Shown here: in pieces, positions 1 through 4,769 of the stretch
Position numbering within the stretch: position 1 is the first letter of the stretch
Layout of the letters: every line of letters starts with the position of its first letter
Assembly: GCA_028292835.1 (NCBI GenBank)
Contig: JAQGLP010000051.1
Span: 1 to 6,208, forward strand
Direction: 5' to 3'
Length of the DNA stretch: 6,208 bases
DNA from: Variovorax sp.
GTDB lineage: Bacteria; Pseudomonadota; Gammaproteobacteria; Burkholderiales; Burkholderiaceae_C
Position numbers and translations under genes: made by a program
The notes under the pieces: model-generated
The model's input: only the letters and a program-made list of their open reading frames with translations
The model's database searches: none
Told to the model about the DNA's origin: nothing

Positions 1-623
1 ATCTCGACGAACCGGGCCTGCGGCGCCACACGGGCGGCGGCGTGCAGGGCGGCGCCGACGCCACTGGCTGCGGCGATGTGGTTTTCCTTGATCAGCACCG
101 CGTCGTAGAGGCCGATGCGGTGGTTGGTGCCGCCGCCCACGCGCACCGCGTACTTCTGCGCCAGGCGCAGGCCCGGCAGGGTCTTGCGCGTGTCGACGAT
201 CTGCGCGCGCGTGCCGCGCACGGCATCGACATAGGTGGCCGTGCGCGTGGCCACGGCACTGAGCAACTGGAGGAAGTTGAGCGCCGTGCGCTCGGCCGTG
301 AGCAGCGCCCGTGCGTCGCCCGAGAGTTCGAGCACGGTCTGGTTGGCCGCGCACCGGGTGCCGTCCGCGCCGTGCCACAGCACCCGCGCCTGTGGATCGA
401 GCTGCCGCACGACAGCCTCCACCCACGGCGCGCCGCACAGCATGGCGGCCTCGCGCACCAGCACGCGGGCGCGGGCCTGGGTCCCCTGGACGATCAGCCC
501 GGCCGTGAGATCGCCGTCTCCGGCATCTTCCTGCAATGCGCGCCGCACGTCGGACTGCGCCAGTTCGGCCACGCGGGCATCGGAAAAATCGAAATAACTG
601 CTGTTGTTGATTCTGTCGTTCAT
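1..623 (-). CDS. nadC: Nicotinate-nucleotide pyrophosphorylase (carboxylating), 3' end cut off by the window
   Basis: This cytosolic enzyme of de novo NAD synthesis converts quinolinate and PRPP to nicotinate mononucleotide, CO2 and PPi. The visible 207 residues cover the N-terminal domain and much of the barrel of a protein that is usually about 280-290 residues. Family motifs read clearly: EDAGDGDLT (32-40), TAERTALNFLQ (109-119, with Arg112), DTRKTLPGLR (144-153), QKYAVRVGGGTNHR (156-169) and LIKENH (177-182). Together these supply the phosphate- and quinolinate-binding Arg, Lys and His residues. The reading frame runs off the left edge at FVE(I/M), where the family usually has FVEVEV. The ATG at 623-621 is chosen because no better in-frame start lies just upstream. 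Its Shine-Dalgarno is poor: the only strong purine run, GAGGAGG, ends 17 bases before the ATG. It lies 115 bases downstream of the lipoprotein gene on the same strand. The identification is secure; the exact start is slightly less so. Confidence 0.93.
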   Translation of the reverse strand, partial: MNDRINNSSYFDFSDARVAELAQSDVRRALQEDAGDGDLTAGLIVQGTQARARVLVREAAMLCGAPWVEAVVRQLDPQARVLWHGADGTRCAANQTVLELSGDARALLTAERTALNFLQLLSAVATRTATYVDAVRGTRAQIVDTRKTLPGLRLAQKYAVRVGGGTNHRIGLYDAVLIKENHIAAASGVGAALHAAARVAPQARFVE

Positions 624-738
624 GACGCTGACTCGGCCGGCCTCCTCGGTATTTCCACCCCCCGGATTGTCGCCGCTGCCACGCCCTATTCGCCGCCCAA
701 GTCCACGCCCGGGCCGCCCGGCGCGCAGCCTCGCGGCC

Positions 739-1404
739 TCAGTTCTGCGCGAAGCAGTACAGCAACCCGTCGCCGCCGGTTTTCTTGAGGGCTTCGAGAC
801 TGCAACCCTGGGTGGGATGCGACGAGTTCCATGATTTCATGGGGGCGCTGTCGTTGAGCCCCATGCGGTCGTGGTGCCCCACGATGGCCGAGCCCTCGCC
901 GCCCTTCGTCCAGTTGCCGCAGGTGTTGTCCTTGCCGTCGCTCACGGCGCGCCCGTCTGCCGACGAGCCCGTCAGGATGTCGTGCCGGTTGACCGCGTCG
1001 ACCCGGCCGCTGATGGGCTCGCCCTTCTCGGTCAGCGCAGTCTGCTTGGTCAGCCTGTTGTTGCCGTGGAGCTCTTCGACATTGCTGGCGATGAGCTCGC
1101 CCTTGGCATTGCGCCAAGGCCCGCTGCCGATGCGGTCGCGCGCATTAACCGCCGGACTGTCCGACATGGCGCTGTTGCTGAGATAGGCGCGCCAGGTGCG
1201 GTTGCCCGCTCCCGCGCCCGCCGCCAGCGACTGACAGTAACGGTCGGCCCCCGCCAAACCACCGAAGTTGGCCCCCTGGCCGGGGTTGACGCTGGTCACG
1301 AAGAAACTCATGCCGCCCTGCGGCGTTGACGGACCCATGGCCGTGCAGGCGCCTGTCAGGGCGGCACACGAAAGGGCAAGGTAGAGCGAAGTGCGACGAA
1401 CCAT
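739..1404 (-). CDS. Predicted lipoprotein with a lectin/endostatin-like fold
   Basis: The product is 221 residues. The N-terminus has a short basic start (MVRR), a hydrophobic stretch (about 7-19) and a cysteine at 20 in the context LTGAC. This reads as a lipoprotein signal peptide with a somewhat non-canonical lipobox (Thr-3, Gly-2, Ala-1), implying a mature protein anchored in the envelope. The body (about 32-221) contains MSFFVTSVNPGQGANFGGL, GADRYC (52-57), RTWRAYLS (69-76), ARDRIGSGPW (88-97), NRHDILTGS (139-147), CGNW (162-165), GHHDR (176-180) and GGDGLLYCF (210-218). I recall this pattern from proteobacterial proteins annotated 'lectin', with the compact endostatin/C-type-lectin-like fold. 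Four cysteines after the signal (57, 162, 201, 217) could form two disulfides. Ligand and role are unknown. A weak GGAA lies about 8 bases before the ATG. It sits alone between gpsA (152-base gap) and nadC (115-base gap), so it may have its own promoter. The fold call is from memory of the family and is moderately sure; the coding call is firm. Confidence 0.65.
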   Translation of the reverse strand: MVRRTSLYLALSCAALTGACTAMGPSTPQGGMSFFVTSVNPGQGANFGGLAGADRYCQSLAAGAGAGNRTWRAYLSNSAMSDSPAVNARDRIGSGPWRNAKGELIASNVEELHGNNRLTKQTALTEKGEPISGRVDAVNRHDILTGSSADGRAVSDGKDNTCGNWTKGGEGSAIVGHHDRMGLNDSAPMKSWNSSHPTQGCSLEALKKTGGDGLLYCFAQN

Positions 1405-1556
1405 GATGATTTCCGAAATGGATGGGAGCGCCACGCTATCGCAGCGTTCCGCAGACGACAACCGGGCGGACCCGCGGCCGCCGACCCTGCCGGCCGACGC
1501 TCCTTTGCGGCGCTGGCAACAAGGCACAATGCCCCGGTCGCCCGGATCGCGCGCCG

Positions 1557-2558
1557 TCAGGGCGTTTCGGCGGTCGGGCCCCGGCCCATCAGCCGTTCCA
1601 CCACGGCCGCCGGGCGCAGGGAGCCATCGAGCAGCGCGACCACGCCCTCGGCGATCGGCATCTCGACCCCCAGATGCCGCGCCCGCCCGACCAGGGCGCG
1701 CGCGCAATGGACGCCTTCGGCCACATGGCCGAGCGACTCGATCGCCTGCGCGGGTGTGCGCCCCTGCGCCAGCAGCAGGCCGACCTTGCGGTTGCGCGAC
1801 AGGTCGCCGGTGGCCGTCAGCACCAGGTCGCCCAGGCCGGAAAGTCCCATGAAGGTCTCGGCGTGCGCGCCGAGCGCGACGCCGAAGCGCGTCATCTCGG
1901 CCAGCCCGCGCGTGATGAGCGCGGCGCGGGCATTGAGGCCGAGCGCCAAGCCGTCGCACAGCCCGGTGGCGATCGCAAGCACGTTCTTGACGGCGCCGCT
2001 GACCTCGACCCCCACGATGTCTTCGTTGGTGTAGACGCGCAGATCGGGACCGTGAAAGGCCTCGACCAGCCGCTCGCGCACCACCGCATGGGCGCTTGCC
2101 GCGACCAGCGCCGTCGGACGGCCCTCGGCCACCTCCTGCGCAAAGCTCGGGCCGCTGAGCACTCCTGCTATCAAATCAGGAGCAACCTGGGCCCGTATCT
2201 CGTGCGCCAGCAACCCGAAGGACCCCGAAGCGCCGCGCGGCGGCTCGACGCCCTTGCACAGCCATGCCAGCGGGGCGCGGGTGTCGCGCAGCAGGCCGAG
2301 CTGTTCGCGCAGTGCCGCCATCGGCGTGGCAACGATCACCAAATCGGCCCCGGCGGTCGCGTCCGCGGCGCCGCCGCCCACGACGCGCAGGCGCTGCGGC
2401 AGGGCGATCCCCGGAAGGTAGCGAGCGTTGACGCGTCCCTGGTCAAGGGCCTGGGCCTGGAGCGCGTCGCGTGCCCACAGCGTGACCTCGTGCCGCCCGG
2501 CCGCGCTGACCGCCAGCGCCGTTCCCCAGGCGCCGGCCCCGAGTACGGTGAGCTTCAT
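1557..2558 (-). CDS. gpsA: Glycerol-3-phosphate dehydrogenase [NAD(P)+]
   Basis: This cytosolic enzyme reduces dihydroxyacetone phosphate to sn-glycerol-3-phosphate, the backbone precursor for phospholipid synthesis. The product is 333 residues, the usual length. The N-terminal Rossmann domain begins with GAGAWGTA (7-14), the dinucleotide-binding glycine motif. ATPM (77-80), CKGVEP (101-106) and SGPSFA (135-140) follow. The C-terminal helical domain carries VSGAVKNV (186-193), with the catalytic lysine at 191, GLSGLGDL (238-245), with Asp244, and SRNRKVG (254-260). The ATG at 2558-2556 gives the expected MKLTVLGAG start, with GGGA about 6 bases upstream. It follows secB by 32 bases and is probably cotranscribed with it. 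One oddity: residues 125-132 use eight consecutive codons (GTT GCT CCT GAT TTG ATA GCA GGA) unlike the strong G/C third-position bias around them, and the patch contains an inverted repeat (see findings). No key residue is missing. Confidence 0.95.
   Translation of the reverse strand: MKLTVLGAGAWGTALAVSAAGRHEVTLWARDALQAQALDQGRVNARYLPGIALPQRLRVVGGGAADATAGADLVIVATPMAALREQLGLLRDTRAPLAWLCKGVEPPRGASGSFGLLAHEIRAQVAPDLIAGVLSGPSFAQEVAEGRPTALVAASAHAVVRERLVEAFHGPDLRVYTNEDIVGVEVSGAVKNVLAIATGLCDGLALGLNARAALITRGLAEMTRFGVALGAHAETFMGLSGLGDLVLTATGDLSRNRKVGLLLAQGRTPAQAIESLGHVAEGVHCARALVGRARHLGVEMPIAEGVVALLDGSLRPAAVVERLMGRGPTAETP
2162..2182. repeat. Inverted repeat within an A/T-rich patch of gpsA
   Basis: Perfect 6-bp arms, CTCCTG (2162-2167) and CAGGAG (2177-2182), flank a 9-base A/T-rich loop (CTATCAAAT). 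The element lies inside the gpsA coding frame and encodes the PDLIAG region (about residues 127-132). It stands out from the G+C-rich surroundings. The CTATCAAA core with flanking AGGAGC resembles, from memory, ends of short interspersed repeats common in Comamonadaceae genomes. That relationship is inferred and untested. Confidence 0.4.
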
Positions 2559-2573
2559 GCGGCGTCCCGGCGC

Positions 2574-2586
2574 TGCGTCGGACGCA
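2574..2586. repeat. Short palindrome in the secB-gpsA gap
   Basis: The sequence TGCGTC-G-GACGCA is a perfect dyad of 6+6 bases around one central base and occupies much of the 32-base gap between secB and gpsA. In RNA it could form at most a 4-bp hairpin with a 5-base loop. It has no T-tract, so it is not an intrinsic terminator. In DNA this G+C-rich, such a palindrome can occur by chance. Confidence 0.3.
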
Positions 2587-2590
2587 CCGC

Positions 2591-3061
2591 TTACTGCGTG
2601 ATGATCGGCGAGACCGAGTTGCCCGGCTGCGCCTGGGCCTGGGCCTGCTGCTGCTCGAACATGGCCTGGAAGTTGATCTCGGCCAGGTGCACCGGCGGGA
2701 AACCGCCGCGCTGGATCACGTCGGCCACGTTGCCGCGCAGGTAGGGGTAGACGATCTGCGGGCAGGCGATGCCCAGGATCGGGCCCATCTGGTCTTCCGG
2801 CAGGTTGCGGATCTCGAAGATGCCGGCCTGCTTGGCCTCGACCAGGAACACGGTGCGATCGCCGATCTTGGTCTGGACCGTGGCCGAGACGGTGATCTCG
2901 AAGATGCCGTCGACCACCGGCTGGGCATCGACGCCGAGCTGGATATCGACCGTGGGCTGCGTCTGCTCCAGCAGGATGGCTGGGGAATTGGGTTGTTCGA
3001 GCGACAGGTCCTTCAGGTAGACGCGCTGGATCTGGAACACGGGGTCTTGCTGGTCGGCCAT
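2591..3061 (-). CDS. secB: Protein-export chaperone SecB
   Basis: SecB is a homotetrameric cytosolic chaperone. It holds precursor proteins unfolded and hands them to SecA at the SecYEG translocon. The 156-residue product matches the family's usual 140-170. Family landmarks in order are FQIQRVYLKDLSLEQPNSP (9-27), GIFEI (52-56), VEAKQAGIFEIRNL (74-87), the loop LGIACPQIVYPYLR (96-109), which carries the conserved CP-I-PY pattern, and RGGFPPVHLAEINFQAMF (118-135). The tail after 136 is a low-complexity Gln/Ala run (QQQAQAQAQ) followed by a short SPIITQ end; in E. coli the SecB C-terminus contacts SecA. The ATG at 3061-3059 gives a normal N-terminus, though the upstream Shine-Dalgarno is weak (AGAAAT). 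The gene lies 98 bases downstream of grxC, and that gap holds a terminator-like hairpin. gpsA follows after 32 bases. The order grxC-secB-gpsA is conserved in proteobacteria. High confidence. Confidence 0.95.
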   Translation of the reverse strand: MADQQDPVFQIQRVYLKDLSLEQPNSPAILLEQTQPTVDIQLGVDAQPVVDGIFEITVSATVQTKIGDRTVFLVEAKQAGIFEIRNLPEDQMGPILGIACPQIVYPYLRGNVADVIQRGGFPPVHLAEINFQAMFEQQQAQAQAQPGNSVSPIITQ

Positions 3062-3079
3062 GGTGATTTCTATAAGGTC

Positions 3080-3114
3080 AAAAACAAGACCCGCCGGGGA
3101 GATCCCACAGCGGG
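3080..3114 (-). terminator. Terminator-like hairpin with T-rich tail between grxC and secB
   Basis: Read on the minus strand, CCCGC (3114-3110) pairs with GCGGG (3094-3090). An inner GGG/CCC stem sits around an ATCT loop, separated from the outer stem by a small internal loop (TGT opposite CG). TCTTGTTTTT (3089-3080) follows directly. This is the layout of a Rho-independent terminator, although the T-tract is interrupted. It lies 98 bases beyond the grxC stop and ends 18 bases before the secB ATG. It could end part of the yibN-grxC transcript or act as an attenuating or processing structure in the secB leader. No folding calculation was done. Confidence 0.45.
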
Positions 3115-3159
3115 CTTCGAGCGGAATGCGGAATTATCGCCGCCGCACTCGCAGCCGCC

Positions 3160-3420
3160 TCAGGCGCCTGCCAGCAGAGGCGCCAGCCCGCCACGCCCGT
3201 CCAGGGCGATCAGGTCGTCGCAGCCGCCCACGTGGGTCTCGCCGATGAAGATCTGCGGCACGGTGCGCCGCCGGGTGAGCTCCATCATGGCGGCGCGCGC
3301 CTGCGGGTCGCTGTCGATGCGGATTTCCTCGATCTGCGCGACCCCCTTCGACTGGAGGATCTGCTTGGCGCGGACGCAGTACGGACAAAAGGCGGTGGTG
3401 TACATCTTGACGGGTTGCAT
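3160..3420 (-). CDS. grxC: Glutaredoxin 3 (dithiol glutaredoxin)
   Basis: This small cytosolic thiol-disulfide oxidoreductase is reduced by glutathione; it reduces protein disulfides and mixed glutathione disulfides. At 86 residues it has the typical length of GrxC. The thioredoxin-like fold is shown by the dithiol active site CPYC at 12-15, preceded by MYTTAF. The cis-proline motif TVPQIFI is at 53-59. The glutathione-binding GGCDDL is at 65-70, with the extra non-active-site cysteine at 67. The ATG at 3420-3418 lies 5 bases after the rhodanese stop, with a modest GTGAG purine run upstream, so the two genes are almost certainly cotranscribed and possibly translationally coupled. The open frame continues far upstream without a stop, but that part is an out-of-frame reading of the rhodanese gene. 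High confidence. Confidence 0.95.
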   Translation of the reverse strand: MQPVKMYTTAFCPYCVRAKQILQSKGVAQIEEIRIDSDPQARAAMMELTRRRTVPQIFIGETHVGGCDDLIALDGRGGLAPLLAGA

Positions 3421-3425
3421 GGCAC

Positions 3426-3854
3426 TCACTTCAGGCTGGGAACGGTTTCGGATTTCTCGACCGGCAGGTTGGCGGCCTTCCAGGCCTTGATGCCGCCTGC
3501 CATGGCCTGGGCCTGCTCGTAGCCCAGCTTCTTGGCGGTGGCTACGGCACGCTGCGCGCGCGCCCCGGAATCGCAGACCAGCACCAGCGGCAGGTTCTTG
3601 TTCTTGACCGTGGCGGCCAGCTTGGCCTCGAGCTGGGCGAGCGGCACGTTGCGCGCGCCGGTGATGCGTCCGGCGGCGAACTCCTCGGGCTCTCGCACAT
3701 CCACCACCACGGCGCGCTCGCGGTTGATCAACTGCACGGCGCCCTGCGCCGTCAAGGTGCCGCTTCCGGCGCCGCGCACGACCGGCCAGAACAGCATGCC
3801 GCCGGAGCTGACCGCAATCAGGATCAGCATCCAGTTGTCGATAATGAATTTCAC
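3426..3854 (-). CDS. yibN: Membrane-anchored rhodanese-domain protein, YibN type
   Basis: The product is 142 residues: an N-terminal membrane segment (about 8-26, WMLILIAV...LFWPVV) followed by one rhodanese domain (about 33-132). Domain landmarks are VVDVREPEEFAAGRITGARNVP (50-71), the active-site loop VCDSGARA (93-100), with the persulfide-forming cysteine at 94, and MAGGIKAWK (118-126). Rhodanese domains carry sulfane sulfur; the substrate of this subfamily is not settled. The start is GTG at 3854-3852. It is supported by GAGGA five bases upstream on the minus strand, and the next in-frame ATG would cut into the membrane segment. It is the first gene of the leftward cluster and leads grxC by 5 bases, as yibN precedes grxC in E. 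coli. The symbol is given by synteny and architecture. High confidence in the family, somewhat lower in the name. Confidence 0.88.
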   Translation of the reverse strand: MKFIIDNWMLILIAVSSGGMLFWPVVRGAGSGTLTAQGAVQLINRERAVVVDVREPEEFAAGRITGARNVPLAQLEAKLAATVKNKNLPLVLVCDSGARAQRAVATAKKLGYEQAQAMAGGIKAWKAANLPVEKSETVPSLK

Positions 3855-3865
3855 TTAGTTCCTCG

Positions 3866-3890
3866 AATCCCAAACATGGGATTTTAGAAT
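3866..3890. promoter_or_regulatory. Divergent yibN/gpmA promoter region with a 6+6 dyad
   Basis: The 68-bp spacer between the divergent genes contains the A/T-rich stretch ATTTTAGAAT (3881-3890). Read rightwards, TAGAAT (3885-3890) matches the -10 consensus at five of six bases and would start a short gpmA leader near 3897. Read leftwards, TAAAAT (3886-3881) also matches five of six and would start a leader of about 20 bases for the GTG of the rhodanese gene. The two hexamers overlap by two bases, and neither has a good -35. Next to them is the perfect dyad AATCCC-N6-GGGATT (3866-3883), which would lie in the -35/-10 spacer for gpmA and at about +1 for yibN. Promoter assignment by eye; moderate confidence. 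Confidence 0.5.
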
Positions 3891-3922
3891 GTCAGGCTTT
3901 GCCGCGAAAACCGAAGGGGCCT

Positions 3923-4666
3923 ATGTACAAGTTGGTGCTGATTCGCCATGGTCAATCGACCTGGAATCTGGAGAACCGATTCACCGGATGGACCGACGTG
4001 GACCTGACGCCGCTCGGCATCGAGCAGGCGCAGGAGGCTGGCCGCCTGCTCAAGTCGGAGGGCTACGAATTCGATCTGGCCTACACCAGCGTGCTCACGC
4101 GTGCGACGCGCACGCTGTGGTACACGCTCGACGGCCTCAACCGCACCTGGCTGCCTGTGGTGCACTCATGGCGCCTGAACGAGCGCCACTACGGCGCCTT
4201 GCAGGGCCTCAACAAGACCGAAACGGCCAAGAAATACGGTGACGAGCAGGTGCAGGTCTGGCGCCGCAGCTACGACGACCCGCCGCCGCCCCTGGAGCCG
4301 GGCGACCCGCGCAGCGAGCGTGGCGACCCGCGCTACGCCAAGCTGCGCCCCGAGCAGGTGCCGCTCACCGAGTGCCTCAAGAACGTGGTGGAGCGGGTTC
4401 TGCCCTTCTGGAACGAGTCGCTCGCCCCGGCCATCCGCTCCGGACGCCGGCTGCTGGTGGTGGCGCACGGCAACTCGATGCGGGCGCTGGTCAAGTACCT
4501 CGACGGCATTTCGGACCAGGACATCGTGGGACTCAACATCCCCAACGGCATTCCGCTGGTCTACGAACTCGATGCCGAACTCAAGCCGATCCGCAGCTAC
4601 TACCTGGGGGACGCCGAACTCGTGGCCGAGGCTGCCGCCGCGGTGGCCTCGCAGGGCAGGGCCTGA
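3923..4666 (+). CDS. gpmA: 2,3-bisphosphoglycerate-dependent phosphoglycerate mutase
   Basis: This cytosolic enzyme interconverts 3- and 2-phosphoglycerate in glycolysis and gluconeogenesis through a phosphohistidine intermediate primed by 2,3-bisphosphoglycerate. The product is 247 residues, the usual length. The histidine-phosphatase signature LIRHGQSTWN starts at 6, with the phosphorylated His at 9. RFTGWTDVDLT (19-29), SVLTRA (56-61, Arg60), LNERHYGALQG (85-95, Glu87) and VAHGNSMRAL (180-189, second catalytic His182) follow. All catalytic residues are present. The ATG at 3923 is preferred: it gives the canonical MYKLVLIRHG start and has AAGG five bases upstream. A TTG eight codons earlier (3899) would add an unconserved MPRKPKGP. 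The gene is divergent from the yibN-grxC-secB-gpsA cluster, in the position where E. coli carries the unrelated cofactor-independent mutase. ctpA follows after 103 bases. High confidence. Confidence 0.95.
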   Translation: MYKLVLIRHGQSTWNLENRFTGWTDVDLTPLGIEQAQEAGRLLKSEGYEFDLAYTSVLTRATRTLWYTLDGLNRTWLPVVHSWRLNERHYGALQGLNKTETAKKYGDEQVQVWRRSYDDPPPPLEPGDPRSERGDPRYAKLRPEQVPLTECLKNVVERVLPFWNESLAPAIRSGRRLLVVAHGNSMRALVKYLDGISDQDIVGLNIPNGIPLVYELDAELKPIRSYYLGDAELVAEAAAAVASQGRA

Positions 4667-4730
4667 GGAACGCGGCTCGATGGCGTGAACGATTTTTGTG
4701 GGCATACCGGAACCCGGCAAGGTCGCGCGT

Positions 4731-4760
4731 TTCCAACGTGTATATTGGAATGACCAAGGA
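4731..4760 (+). promoter_or_regulatory. Candidate ctpA promoter -10, overlapping dyad and ribosome-binding site
   Basis: TATATT (4741-4746) matches the -10 consensus at five of six bases and would place a start site near 4753. No convincing -35 is seen 16-18 bases upstream. The hexamer sits inside a perfect inverted repeat, TTCCAA (4731-4736) and TTGGAA (4745-4750), with an 8-base spacer. A bound protein there could affect initiation. AAGGA at 4756-4760 lies nine bases before the ATG at 4770 and is the likely Shine-Dalgarno. By-eye assignment. Confidence 0.4.
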
Positions 4761-4769
4761 CACTCTCAC

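Noticed and set aside
624..738. CCGGG-CGG-CCCGG hairpin in the lipoprotein-nadC gap as a terminator
   Set aside because: It has no T-tract, and such G+C stems are expected by chance at this base composition.
1405..1959. N-terminal extension of the lipoprotein frame far upstream, giving about 400 residues
   Set aside because: The extension runs antiparallel-frame through the gpsA coding region and looks like shadow sequence. The ATG at 1404 begins a proper lipoprotein signal peptide.
1422..2744. A 440-residue open frame on the plus strand across gpsA and the start of secB
   Set aside because: It is antisense to two well-recognised genes, is rich in Arg/Gly/Pro/Ala as expected for a shadow frame in G+C-rich DNA, and shows no recognisable domain.
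3421..3873. Upstream extension of the grxC frame to about 237 residues, suggesting a fusion
   Set aside because: The extra part is the rhodanese gene read in the wrong frame (Arg/Ala/Gly-rich). grxC is complete from the ATG at 3420, with the normal family length.
3899..3922. TTG start for gpmA eight codons upstream
   Set aside because: It would add MPRKPKGP, which is not part of the family N-terminus. The ATG at 3923 has a well-spaced AAGG and gives the canonical start.
4667..4700. Intrinsic terminator after gpmA, suggested by the T5 run at 4693-4697
   Set aside because: The only upstream pairing is a 4-bp ACGC/GCGT stem with a 9-base loop that does not abut the T-run. This is too weak to call.
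4698..4769. GTG start for ctpA 24 codons upstream
   Set aside because: The added residues are charged and would sit before the membrane anchor. The candidate promoter and AAGGA fit the ATG at 4770.
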